Shown here one piece after another: positions 1 to 5,332 of a stretch of 27,226 nt of DNA. How positions within the stretch are numbered: the first letter of the stretch is position 1; each line of letters begins with the position of its first letter. Position numbers and translations under genes: made by a program. The stretch is from a virus: positions 1 through 27,226 of the IMG/VR virus record IMGVR_UViG_3300034061_004232, one strand, 5' to 3'. The notes under the pieces were generated by a model that saw only the letters and a program-made list of their open reading frames with translations, was not told where the DNA came from and made no database searches.

Positions 1-1
1 A

Positions 2-88
2 TATTCTACGATTCAAGAGCAAATAGCATCTATTGAATCCGATATTACCTATTGTGAGGAGCACATTGCTAATCTACAGACATCTTGA
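2..88 (+). CDS. C-terminal fragment of an upstream gene
   Basis: An open frame enters from the left edge of the window and ends at TGA 86-88, giving 28 residues with a C-terminus ending NLQTS. The alternation of Ile/Leu with Glu/Gln (for example IQEQIASIESDI) suggests a helical, perhaps coiled-coil, tail. The other two + frames carry stops within the first 40 bases, and the stop abuts a sigma70-type promoter, as expected at a gene boundary. The product cannot be identified from so short a piece. Confidence 0.5.
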   Translation, partial: YSTIQEQIASIESDITYCEEHIANLQTS

Positions 89-113
89 CTTTTATCAAAA
101 AATACTCTATAAT
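85..113 (+). promoter_or_regulatory. sigma70-type (early) promoter
   Basis: TTGACT (85-90) and TATAAT (108-113) are separated by 17 bp, a near-consensus housekeeping promoter. Cyanophage early genes are known to use host-like sigma70 promoters. The expected start is near 120, and the -35 box overlaps the stop codon of the preceding gene. A terminator-like hairpin lies only about 60-80 nt downstream, so the promoter either makes a short RNA or reads through into the glutaredoxin gene. Confidence 0.7.
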
Positions 114-119
114 ACTCTT

Positions 120-200
120 GTCTTTCAGTTCTTCGTATCTTTGAGAACGGAAGACTCTCTTCGGTGGTATAATAGAGAGGGTTTTATACCCTCTTTTTTT
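120..200 (+). ncRNA. candidate small RNA or attenuated leader
   Basis: The segment lies between a consensus promoter and an intrinsic terminator and holds no convincing ORF. It can fold as a hairpin with GTTCT (128-132) against AGAAC (144-148) extended by TTC/GAA. CTCTCT (155-160) can also pair with AGAGAG (174-179), which would compete with the terminator stem. It could be a stable phage sRNA or a regulated leader for the glutaredoxin gene. This is inferred from layout only; no known RNA family was recognised. Confidence 0.35.
176..200 (+). terminator. intrinsic terminator
   Basis: AGAGGG (176-181) pairs with CCCTCT (189-194) across a 7-nt loop and is followed by a run of T. The stem is short, so termination may be partial. 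An alternative stem GGTATAA (166-172)/TTATACC (184-190) overlaps it. Confidence 0.6.
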
Positions 201-233
201 CTTATATAAATTAATATAAAATCTTATAAAAAT

Positions 234-470
234 ATGAACTTTACCGTATATTCTAAAGATGATTGCCCTTTTTGCTACAAAGTAAAACAAGTCCTGGAGT
301 TGACTGGAAGCAACTTTGTGGTGTATAATCTAGATGAGCACTTCACAAAAAAAGAGTTTTATTCCGAGTTTGGAGAAGGTTCCACATTTCCACAAGTCGT
401 CTGTGATGATCAAAAACTTGGTGGATGTAATGATACCGTCAAGTTTCTTAGAGAACAACAAATTGTATAA
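234..470 (+). CDS. nrdC: Glutaredoxin (NrdC-like)
   Basis: This 78-residue thioredoxin-fold protein is a small glutaredoxin, a dithiol reductant that typically recharges phage or host ribonucleotide reductase and other disulfides in the cytoplasm. Visible features are the N-terminal beta strand, the active site C11-P-F-C14, the TFP segment with the expected cis-proline at 53, and the G63-G64 pair before the last helix. The length fits the whole family domain. The ATG at 234 follows an A/T-rich leader without a clear Shine-Dalgarno. The stop overlaps the next start by one base (TAATG), indicating translational coupling. T4-like phages commonly carry glutaredoxin genes to support deoxynucleotide synthesis, which fits thyX further down. 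Confidence 0.9.
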   Translation: MNFTVYSKDDCPFCYKVKQVLELTGSNFVVYNLDEHFTKKEFYSEFGEGSTFPQVVCDDQKLGGCNDTVKFLREQQIV

Positions 471-646
471 TGTCTGACCTAAATAATCCTATCACGCCGA
501 ATCGTGGTATTGAGTTAATCTTATATGGAGGAAAAAGAAAACAGACTCAACCATTTCATCTTATTTTTGAGAAGATAGTTTGCTTTCTGAATCGGGAAGT
601 AACCATCTATTTTGAGTTTTCCTTAAAGACAAGGAAGAAAAAGTAA
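470..646 (+). CDS. Small hypothetical protein, 58 aa
   Basis: The ATG at 470 overlaps the glutaredoxin stop by one base, and the frame stays open to TAA 644-646. The product has a polar N-terminus (MSDLNNPITP), a central mixed beta/hydrophobic part with FHLIFEKIVCFL, and a very basic end (KTRKKK). No domain is recognised. Coupling to the upstream gene and the clean open frame argue that it is real. The basic tail could bind nucleic acid, but this is only a guess. Confidence 0.5.
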   Translation: MSDLNNPITPNRGIELILYGGKRKQTQPFHLIFEKIVCFLNREVTIYFEFSLKTRKKK

Positions 647-664
647 TTTCCCGGAGAAAAAGCA

Positions 665-907
665 ATGTTAGCAGTTAGTTTAGTCTTAGGTTCATTTCTA
701 ACCATATTGTTTCTGATTGTGGGACTTGTAGCAGGTTGGGTTGCCCGTGAATATATGATGACTCATCAAGAGGGTCCAAAGCAAATCGCCTATCATCCAG
801 AGTTTTATGATAAGGACGGAGATCTTATTGACGAAGAAATCGTTTCTGTAAGATTTGAACCAGGATACTTTGATGATGACGATGATGATGACGATGAAGA
901 AGAATAA
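665..907 (+). CDS. Small membrane protein with acidic tail, 80 aa
   Basis: The start at 665 has a good ribosome site (GGAG at 655-658). Residues 3-27 form one hydrophobic transmembrane helix (SLVLGSFLTILFLIVGLVAG), followed by a soluble part of about 50 residues ending in a run of eight Asp and three Glu. The positive-inside rule (Arg-28 after the helix) predicts the acidic tail in the cytoplasm. Similar short membrane proteins occur in T4-like cyanophages, but no function is known to me. A role at the host inner or thylakoid membrane is possible. Confidence 0.75.
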   Translation: MLAVSLVLGSFLTILFLIVGLVAGWVAREYMMTHQEGPKQIAYHPEFYDKDGDLIDEEIVSVRFEPGYFDDDDDDDDEEE

Positions 908-909
908 AC

Positions 910-917
910 TCTAAATA
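910..917 (+). promoter_or_regulatory. T4-type late promoter (TCTAAATA)
   Basis: The octamer TCTAAATA lies 32 nt ahead of the ATG at 950. It differs by one base from the cyanophage/T4 late consensus NATAAATA recognised by gp55 with gp33. There is no sigma70 -35 box. Confidence 0.45.
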
Positions 918-949
918 TCATTAAGATTATAATTACATATTAAAAAATT

Positions 950-1525
950 ATGACTGCGACAAAAACAAAAGCAAAAACAACCCCATCGGTAACTATTGAT
1001 TTACCGGCAAATCCTTTTACATTTGAGGTTCTGAATCTTGTAGCAAAGCAAAGAACCAATATCAAAAAAGTTGAGGTTCTGCAAAAATATAATGACCCAT
1101 CACTGAGGGCAATTTTTATCTGGAACTTTGATGAAAGCATAACATCATCTCTTCCTGAAGGTATTGTTCCTTATTCAAGTGTTGGAGAGCAAGGTTCTTT
1201 CAGTGGAACTCTAAGTGAAAAGATTGATGATGCCGTGGGAAAAATGGGCGAGATTGGTTCCAATTCACTTGGTTCACAAGATCAAGGTTTTTCATCAATT
1301 CGTAAAGAATATTCAAAGTTTTATAACTTTATTAAAGGTGGTAATGATGGACTGAGTTCTCTTCGTAGAGAAACGATGTTCATTAATATTCTTCAGGGTC
1401 TTCATCCTCTAGAGGCAGAGATTCTATGTCTGGTCAAAGATAAGAAACTTGAAACGAAATATAAAATCACGAAGGAAATTGTTTCTCAGGCATACCCAGA
1501 AATCGTATGGGGAGGTCGTTCGTGA
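950..1525 (+). CDS. Conserved cyanophage protein, 191 aa (DUF6433-like)
   Basis: The first 15 residues are basic and Thr/Lys-rich. They are followed by a mixed alpha/beta domain with an N-terminal conserved-looking block (NPFTFEVLNLVAKQRTNIKK), a Gly/Ser-rich middle (about residues 75-115), and a C-terminal helical block containing LHPLEAEILCLVKDK and ending YPEIVWGGRS. From memory this matches a family of T4-like phage proteins of unknown function (DUF6433); a profile search was not possible. A late-type octamer precedes it. Its stop overlaps the next gene by four bases (GTGA), so the two are probably co-translated. Confidence 0.7.
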   Translation: MTATKTKAKTTPSVTIDLPANPFTFEVLNLVAKQRTNIKKVEVLQKYNDPSLRAIFIWNFDESITSSLPEGIVPYSSVGEQGSFSGTLSEKIDDAVGKMGEIGSNSLGSQDQGFSSIRKEYSKFYNFIKGGNDGLSSLRRETMFINILQGLHPLEAEILCLVKDKKLETKYKITKEIVSQAYPEIVWGGRS

Positions 1526-1875
1526 GTCGAGTTCGTGATATAAAAAGAAATACAATCGAGGATAATACTACAGTGGAATGGACTCCAGAAGAAAAAAAAG
1601 ATATTCCTCCTCGCTATGGTTGTGAGATTCTGGTTGAGAACGGAACTCCTTCTCAGATTAAAGACACCTCTTTTCCCAATGATGCCTATGTTGTATATTA
1701 TACACTAAAGGGAAATTCTTATATGGATTTGTGTCGTGGAACCAGAGTTAAAATCTTCGATATGTATTATGATAAGTTTGGTCCAGGGGTGGTAACGAAA
1801 ATTGATTGGGGTTATGGTAGAGTATCTCCTAAGATTTGGGGATACAAATCACCCGAAAAGAAAAGGCGAAAGTGA
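1522..1875 (+). CDS. Conserved cyanophage hypothetical protein, 117 aa
   Basis: The preferred start is GTG 1522, which overlaps the previous stop (GTGA) and has a strong Shine-Dalgarno GGAGG at 1511-1515, six bases upstream. An in-frame ATG at 1507 lies before that site and is less likely. The product is basic at both ends (KSPEKKRRK at the C-terminus) with a beta-rich centre including ILVENGTPSQIKD and VDIFDMYYDKFGPG-type strands. No catalytic motif is visible. It is probably produced together with the 191-aa protein. Function unknown. Confidence 0.7.
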   Translation: MSRVRDIKRNTIEDNTTVEWTPEEKKDIPPRYGCEILVENGTPSQIKDTSFPNDAYVVYYTLKGNSYMDLCRGTRVKIFDMYYDKFGPGVVTKIDWGYGRVSPKIWGYKSPEKKRRK

Positions 1876-1886
1876 TTTCTCATATC

Positions 1887-1917
1887 GGGCAAAAAAATTC
1901 CCCCAAAATTTTTGCCC
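1887..1917 (+). terminator. Hairpin, possible terminator
   Basis: GGGCAAAAA (1887-1895) pairs with TTTTTGCCC (1909-1917) around a 13-nt loop containing CCCCC. No pure T run follows directly, but CCTTAAGG plus six T lie just downstream. It may act together with the stronger hairpin that follows. Confidence 0.45.
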
Positions 1918-1935
1918 CCTTAAGGTTTTTTGAAA

Positions 1936-1978
1936 AGGTAGCAGCATGATACACTTTAGTATCGGTTGCTACTTTTTT
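1936..1978 (+). terminator. Strong intrinsic terminator
   Basis: AGGTAGCA (1936-1943) pairs with TGCTACTT (1967-1974), with an inner stem GATAC (1948-1952)/GTATC (1959-1963) closing a 6-nt loop, followed by T residues to 1978. It ends the transcript of the upstream hypothetical genes and insulates the riboswitch unit. Confidence 0.75.
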
Positions 1979-1993
1979 AATTTTGTGGTAATA

Positions 1994-1999
1994 TATAAT
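1994..1999 (+). promoter_or_regulatory. -10 element of the riboswitch transcript
   Basis: TATAAT in a TATA-rich stretch sits just before the structured leader, and a start near 2005 would begin at or just inside the first CGTTC. No good -35 hexamer is seen at 16-18 bp, so the promoter is weakly supported by sequence and mainly inferred from position. Confidence 0.35.
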
Positions 2000-2001
2000 A
2001 T

Positions 2002-2103
2002 ATCGTTCATCTGGAGTATCCAGACGGAAGTAAGCCGACGCGGAACGGATCGTTCATTCGCTATTCGCAAATAGGGAACGCAAACGCCGACTGAAGGAAC
2101 GCT
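2002..2103 (+). promoter_or_regulatory. Glutamine riboswitch-like RNA (glnA/Downstream-peptide class)
   Basis: The leader carries the landmarks of the cyanobacterial glutamine aptamer: ATCGTTCAT at 2002, a P2 hairpin TCTGGA (2010-2015)/TCCAGA (2019-2024), the conserved CGGAAGTAAG at 2025-2034, and the closing GAAGGAACGC at 2093-2102. P1 forms from CGTTC (2004-2008) and GAACG (2097-2101). Between them lie a second ATCGTTCAT (2049-2057), two more GAACG copies (2043-2047, 2076-2080) and a CTATT/AATAG hairpin. The RNA is therefore either one aptamer with a long P3 insert or two nested/tandem aptamers. This class binds L-glutamine, and the Downstream-peptide type normally precedes a short ORF, exactly as here. 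Assignment is from remembered consensus; no covariance search was run. Confidence 0.72.
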
Positions 2104-2134
2104 CTTTAACCTAAACAACTAAGGAGAAAACCTA

Positions 2135-2269
2135 ATGTCAAAAATTATTTACAGAGGTGTTCCATATGACACCGAAGTTCGTCGCCAGCAACAACAGCAG
2201 GCACAGCAGCAACCCCAACAGTATAATGAGACTTATCGTGGGGTTAAATTTGTAAAGGAGGTCAAGTGA
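2135..2269 (+). CDS. YRG-motif (DUF4278-like) glutamine-rich micropeptide, 44 aa
   Basis: The ATG at 2135 has an excellent ribosome site AAGGAG (2121-2126). The peptide starts MSKIIYRGVPYDTE, continues with a Gln-rich stretch at residues 18-29 (ten Gln), and ends with a second YRG box (TYRGVKF). The double YRG pattern is that of the DUF4278-type peptides found after Downstream-peptide RNAs in marine cyanobacteria and their phages. By analogy with glutamine-riboswitch-controlled GifB in cyanobacteria, it may modulate nitrogen metabolism enzymes, but this is inference. Its stop overlaps the next start (TGATG). Confidence 0.8.
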   Translation: MSKIIYRGVPYDTEVRRQQQQQAQQQPQQYNETYRGVKFVKEVK

Positions 2270-2367
2270 TGAAAAAACTTAACTTCCTACAACTTATCAA
2301 AGAACAAAAACAAAAAGAACAGCGTCGTCATTTAGCACAATTAGCACAACTAATCGGAGCAAAATAA
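2269..2367 (+). CDS. Gln/Lys-rich micropeptide, 32 aa
   Basis: The ATG at 2269 overlaps the preceding stop (TGATG) and has GGAGG about 8 bases upstream, inside the end of the previous gene. The peptide is predicted to be one amphipathic helix, with six Gln and many Lys/Arg (for example KEQKQKEQRR) followed by LAQLAQLIGAK. No family is recognised. Tight coupling to the YRG peptide and to the next ORF argues that the three are made from one mRNA under the riboswitch. Confidence 0.6.
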   Translation: MKKLNFLQLIKEQKQKEQRRHLAQLAQLIGAK

Positions 2368-2453
2368 TGGCAAATCTCATAGTCTCAATGAGTGCCGGAA
2401 TCGCTCTTTTGACTATTATTTTATCAATGTATATTCAGTGGCTTTATAAGTGA
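2367..2453 (+). CDS. Single-span membrane micropeptide, 28 aa
   Basis: The ATG at 2367 overlaps the previous stop (TAATG). Apart from its ends the whole peptide is one hydrophobic helix (residues 4-26, with SAGIALLTIILSMYIQWL), so it should insert into a membrane. It is the last ORF before the terminator at 2465. The size resembles small photosystem-type peptides, but no specific similarity is recognised. Micro-ORFs of this size can be chance, though position and coupling support it. Confidence 0.5.
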   Translation: MANLIVSMSAGIALLTIILSMYIQWLYK

Positions 2454-2464
2454 TATTTTTTCCA

Positions 2465-2495
2465 AAGAGAGGATTGACAAGTCCTCTCTTTTTTT
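2465..2495 (+). terminator. Strong intrinsic terminator
   Basis: AAGAGAGGA (2465-2473) pairs with TCCTCTCTT (2482-2490) across an 8-nt loop, followed by TTTTT. It ends the riboswitch/micropeptide transcript. The loop contains the -35 box of the next promoter. Confidence 0.85.
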
Positions 2496-2502
2496 GTATA
2501 AT
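2474..2502 (+). promoter_or_regulatory. Consensus sigma70 promoter
   Basis: TTGACA (2474-2479), a 17-bp spacer and TATAAT (2497-2502) form a perfect consensus promoter. Predicted start is near 2509, 15 nt before the ATG at 2524. It should drive the small ORFs and thyX early in infection. It is nested inside the upstream terminator. Confidence 0.85.
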
Positions 2503-2523
2503 CAAAACAGAATATTAATCTAA

Positions 2524-2667
2524 ATGGATAAGGACAAACTTAAATTAATTATTCGGAATATGGAACTGCTCTTGGACGCACTCAAGGCAGAAGTATATCC
2601 AGATACACGGCAATATAAGTATGATGATATTCGTCCAGAGGAAATTGACTATGATGAGGTTTTTTAA
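2524..2667 (+). CDS. Small acidic hypothetical protein, 47 aa
   Basis: This is the first ORF after the consensus promoter. The N-terminal half is a charged helix (KDKLKLIIRNMELLLDALKA), and the C-terminal half is rich in Asp, Tyr and Glu (YDDIRPEEIDYDEVF). There is no strong Shine-Dalgarno, and the 5' untranslated region is very short. The coherent amino-acid pattern and place in the operon support it. Function unknown. Confidence 0.6.
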   Translation: MDKDKLKLIIRNMELLLDALKAEVYPDTRQYKYDDIRPEEIDYDEVF

Positions 2668-2670
2668 CTA

Positions 2671-2835
2671 ATGTCTGTAAGAGCAAAAAAACTTGTAAAA
2701 TTGTTGGAAAGATTGATTAAACAAGATCATCTATATTCCGATAAGCAACTTAAAGAAATGAAATCACAATTGCGAGTCGTGAAAGAAGAACTCGCAGACT
2801 TGGAAGCAAAAACATCAAAAGGATTTGGAAAATGA
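2671..2835 (+). CDS. Small coiled-coil protein, 54 aa
   Basis: The start at 2671 follows the previous stop by three bases, and the end overlaps thyX by four (ATGA). The peptide is almost entirely a Lys/Glu/Leu helix (AKKLVKLLERLIKQDHLY, then ELADLEAK), ending TSKGFGK, and is probably a coiled coil. Small proteins with this pattern and the TSKGF ending recur near thyX in T4-like cyanophages as far as I recall. Function unknown; it may only ensure coupling to thyX or act as a small adaptor. Confidence 0.7.
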   Translation: MSVRAKKLVKLLERLIKQDHLYSDKQLKEMKSQLRVVKEELADLEAKTSKGFGK

Positions 2836-3587
2836 AACCTATTAAAGCAAAAGACCTTCTAGAACTTGACCGTTATATGAAAGTTGTGATGCTTCGTCAG
2901 ACACAACTTCCTCAGACTCTTGTTTATCAGGCAGGTAAGAATGATTATTCAGAAGACCCTATTCATACCAAGTTTCCTCCTGGTGAGAAGGATTGTGGTA
3001 AATGGGTCATTGAGCAACTTCTAGCAAATGAAAGAGGGCACTGGGGACCACTGGAGCATCCTGCGATTACTTTGGACTGTGTTGGGTTTGTTCATAATGT
3101 AATAGTTCAGGCAAGAACTCATCGTGTTGGAGTTTCTTTTGATGTTCAGTCTCAGCGTTATACTGGTCGTCGTGTATTAAAGGTTGCGACTGGCGACCTG
3201 AAACCCGAAGAGGTTTTCTATGTGCGTCCAGAAGGTCTCTACCTTGACCGTAAAGGGCACAAGTATGAATGGACGAAGGATGACTACGAAAGACAGTTAA
3301 AGTTCTGTCTGGCGGCATCTGAGCGGTATGCTGAGGGTTATGAGAAGCGTGGTATGGCGGAAGAACATCTGCGCGATTATCTTCCACAGAACATCCGCCA
3401 GAACTTTGTGGTTTCGTTCTCTCTTCGTGCTGCTCTTCACTTCCTTGACCTAAGAGCAAAACTGGATGCTCAGGTAGAGATTCAGGGATTATGTGAAGCG
3501 ATGGTGCCTGTAATGAAAGCGTGGGTTCCAGAAATCTTTAGTTATTATGAAGAGCGCAGGTTACACAAAGCGCGTCTCGCCCCATAA
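2832..3587 (+). CDS. thyX: Flavin-dependent thymidylate synthase ThyX
   Basis: ThyX makes dTMP from dUMP using methylene-tetrahydrofolate, FAD and NADPH, supplying dTTP for phage replication. The signature region reads R95-T-H-R-V-G-V-S-F-D-V-Q-S-Q-R109-Y, the counterpart of the family RHRx7S motif with Thr for the first Arg and one extra residue, as in marine cyanobacterial enzymes. HWGPLEH (70-76) and the C-terminal LRAALHFLDLRAKLDAQ with EIQG match the family helices. The length of 251 residues is normal. The start overlaps the upstream coiled-coil gene by ATGA. It is a common auxiliary gene of T4-like cyanophages. Confidence 0.95.
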   Translation: MKPIKAKDLLELDRYMKVVMLRQTQLPQTLVYQAGKNDYSEDPIHTKFPPGEKDCGKWVIEQLLANERGHWGPLEHPAITLDCVGFVHNVIVQARTHRVGVSFDVQSQRYTGRRVLKVATGDLKPEEVFYVRPEGLYLDRKGHKYEWTKDDYERQLKFCLAASERYAEGYEKRGMAEEHLRDYLPQNIRQNFVVSFSLRAALHFLDLRAKLDAQVEIQGLCEAMVPVMKAWVPEIFSYYEERRLHKARLAP

Positions 3588-3590
3588 ATA
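3583..3590 (+). promoter_or_regulatory. T4-type late promoter (CATAAATA)
   Basis: The exact late octamer CATAAATA overlaps the thyX stop codon (TAA 3585-3587) and lies 22 nt ahead of the next ATG at 3613. It would allow late expression of the small gene, phoH and the downstream replication genes. Confidence 0.65.
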
Positions 3591-3612
3591 TTTTTGTAAA
3601 TTATTATAACTT

Positions 3613-3855
3613 ATGTGCCCTACTTATAGATTTGAGAATACTGAAACAGGTGAAATCTTTGAGAAATGGATGTATATGGCGGACAAAGACCCATATCTCA
3701 AAGAAAATCCTCATATCAAACCTCTTATTCCGACTCAGATGAATGTTGGCGAGGCGGGTGATTGGAGGGACAAGTTAACCTCCAAGCACCCCTCTTGGAA
3801 CGATGTTTTGGGTCGGGCGCAAAAGATGCCCGGATCAACTGTAAAAAAACTCTAA
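3613..3855 (+). CDS. FmdB-like small protein lacking zinc ribbon cysteines, 80 aa
   Basis: The N-terminus (CPTYRFENTETGEIFEKW) resembles the FmdB/CxxC regulatory fold, with a PTYxF strand followed by a G-x-x-F/E turn, but the paired cysteines that bind zinc are absent and only Cys-2 remains. The rest is polar, with DKDPYLKENPHIKPLIP and a C-terminal basic end. Phage proteins of this type are frequent next to thyX/phoH, and their role is unknown. Its stop is one base before phoH. Late promoter octamer upstream. Confidence 0.7.
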   Translation: MCPTYRFENTETGEIFEKWMYMADKDPYLKENPHIKPLIPTQMNVGEAGDWRDKLTSKHPSWNDVLGRAQKMPGSTVKKL

Positions 3856-3856
3856 T

Positions 3857-4609
3857 ATGTCTAGAAGAAGAAAATCAGACCAACCAATCGGTGTTGGTCT
3901 CACTGCCCGTCAAGCGAAGCGTAGAAAACCATTAAGTTCGGATTTTCTGATTGATATTGATCCACTTACAGAGAACCAAAAACTTCTCTTTAAGTATTAT
4001 GATGAAGGTAAAAATATTTTCGCTCACGGTGTTCCCGGTTCTGGAAAAACTTTTTGCCTTCTTTATAAAGCACTCAAAGAGGTTCTAGATGAAAGAACAC
4101 CTTATGAAAAGATTTATATTGTCCGTTCATTAGTCCAGACTAGAGAAATTGGTTTTATGCCGGGAGGAGAAGATGATAAGAAATCTCTCTTCGAAATACC
4201 ATATAAGAATATGGTAAAATATATGTTTCAGATGCCGAGTGATGTAGATTTCGATATGCTTTATGGAAATTTAAAGGCACAAAATACTATTTCTTTTTGG
4301 TGTACTTCTTTCATTCGTGGTATTACATTAGATAATTGTATTATTATTGTAGATGAGGCACAAAATTGTTCGGCACACGAGAGTTTTTCTATAATCTCAA
4401 GATGTGGTGAAGATACGAAAATTATGTTTGCTGGAGACATCGAACAGAGTGATTTAGTTAAAATGAGTGAAAAAACGGGTATTATTGATTTTATAAGAGT
4501 AATTGATGCTATGCCTTCTTTTGAGAAGATTGAGTTTGGTATTGATGATATCGTTAGAAGTTCTTTAGTAAAAGAGTTTGTAATTGCTAAAAAATCTTTA
4601 GGACTTTAA
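3857..4609 (+). CDS. phoH: PhoH-family ATPase
   Basis: This is a P-loop NTPase of the PhoH family. Walker A is G58-V-P-G-S-G-K64-T65 and Walker B is CIIIVDEAQN at 161-170 with catalytic D166-E167. A sensor-like stretch (FAGDIEQSD) follows. The 250-residue length covers the ATPase core, and a basic tail of about 25 residues (RRRKS, RQAKRRK) precedes it. PhoH proteins are widespread in marine phages. They have been linked to phosphate stress and RNA metabolism, but the phage role is not established. No clear Shine-Dalgarno is seen, so it is likely coupled to the gene one base upstream. Confidence 0.92.
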   Translation: MSRRRKSDQPIGVGLTARQAKRRKPLSSDFLIDIDPLTENQKLLFKYYDEGKNIFAHGVPGSGKTFCLLYKALKEVLDERTPYEKIYIVRSLVQTREIGFMPGGEDDKKSLFEIPYKNMVKYMFQMPSDVDFDMLYGNLKAQNTISFWCTSFIRGITLDNCIIIVDEAQNCSAHESFSIISRCGEDTKIMFAGDIEQSDLVKMSEKTGIIDFIRVIDAMPSFEKIEFGIDDIVRSSLVKEFVIAKKSLGL

Positions 4610-4613
4610 TATA

Positions 4614-5294
4614 ATGTTTAATCATCTTGATATTGACTTACCAAAACTTGAAAGAGAAACGATAGATTCGGTAAGATACTATACTATCTCTGAAGAAAAT
4701 GAGGTTCTTAAGTTAGTTTCGATTACCTCCGTAACTAGTCACTTCAACAAGGAAATCTTTGTGAAGTGGCGCAAAAAAGTTGGAGATGAAGAAGCAGACC
4801 GTGTTACAAAGGCGGCAACAAGTCGTGGAACCGATATGCATACCCTGGTTGAAAACTATCTTTATAATCACGAAGTTCTTCCTCCAGTTCAACCCCTATC
4901 GGAGTTTCTTTTTAAGATTGCGAAACCAAGTCTGAATAAGATTAATAATATTCATTGTCTTGAAGGAGCACTTTATAGCAAACAACTTGGTGTAGCAGGA
5001 ACAACGGATTGTATATCAGAATATAATAATGAACTTGCCGTAATCGACTTTAAGACTTCTAAAAAACCCAAACCCAGAAGTTGGATTGAAAACTATTTCG
5101 TTCAGGCAATGTTCTACGGAATGGCATATTATGAAATGACCGGAACTCCAATCAAAAAATTAGTAATCATTATGGCGTGTGAGAATGGTGAGTGTGTAGT
5201 CTATGAAGAATACGACCTTAAAAAATATATGAAACTTGTGGTTGAGTATATTAAAAAGTTTGTGAATGATAAACTTGAACTGTTGACTGATTAG
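4614..5294 (+). CDS. RecB/Cas4-like PD-(D/E)XK exonuclease
   Basis: The 226-residue protein shows the ordered motifs of RecB-type nucleases: R71-G-T-x2-H76 in the first helix, D132 in AGTTDCI, D145-F-K147 in the catalytic strand, and Q164-x3-Y168 in the following helix. It should degrade or trim DNA in a metal-dependent way, acting in recombination, replication or host DNA breakdown. Genes like this are annotated as exonuclease beside phoH in T4-like cyanophages. It begins four bases after phoH and ends at a mixed early/late promoter. Confidence 0.82.
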   Translation: MFNHLDIDLPKLERETIDSVRYYTISEENEVLKLVSITSVTSHFNKEIFVKWRKKVGDEEADRVTKAATSRGTDMHTLVENYLYNHEVLPPVQPLSEFLFKIAKPSLNKINNIHCLEGALYSKQLGVAGTTDCISEYNNELAVIDFKTSKKPKPRSWIENYFVQAMFYGMAYYEMTGTPIKKLVIIMACENGECVVYEEYDLKKYMKLVVEYIKKFVNDKLELLTD

Positions 5295-5317
5295 ACTTTT
5301 TAATGCTATAATAAATA
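5283..5317 (+). promoter_or_regulatory. Overlapping sigma70 and late promoters upstream of gp33
   Basis: TTGACT (5283-5288), an 18-bp spacer and TATAAT (5307-5312) make a sigma70-type promoter. The same bases run into AATAAATA (5310-5317), a late-type octamer. The gp33 ATG is at 5333. The -35 box lies within the end of the exonuclease gene. Confidence 0.65.
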
Positions 5318-5332
5318 AAATATAACTAAAAT

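Noticed and set aside
165-173. Extended -10 promoter TGGTATAAT ahead of glutaredoxin
   Set aside because: The start would fall within the terminator hairpin and there is no -35 box; the match may come from the stem sequence itself.
69-290. Minus-strand frame of 73 codons
   Set aside because: It covers a promoter, a terminator and the start of the glutaredoxin gene and has no family pattern.
1507-1521. ATG 1507 as start of the 117-aa gene
   Set aside because: The Shine-Dalgarno GGAGG lies after it, at the right distance for GTG 1522, which also overlaps the previous stop.
3067-3459. Long minus-strand frame of 130 codons
   Set aside because: It is entirely antisense to thyX, whose family motifs are clear.
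4610-4615. TATAAT before the exonuclease gene
   Set aside because: It overlaps the start codon and has no -35 element.
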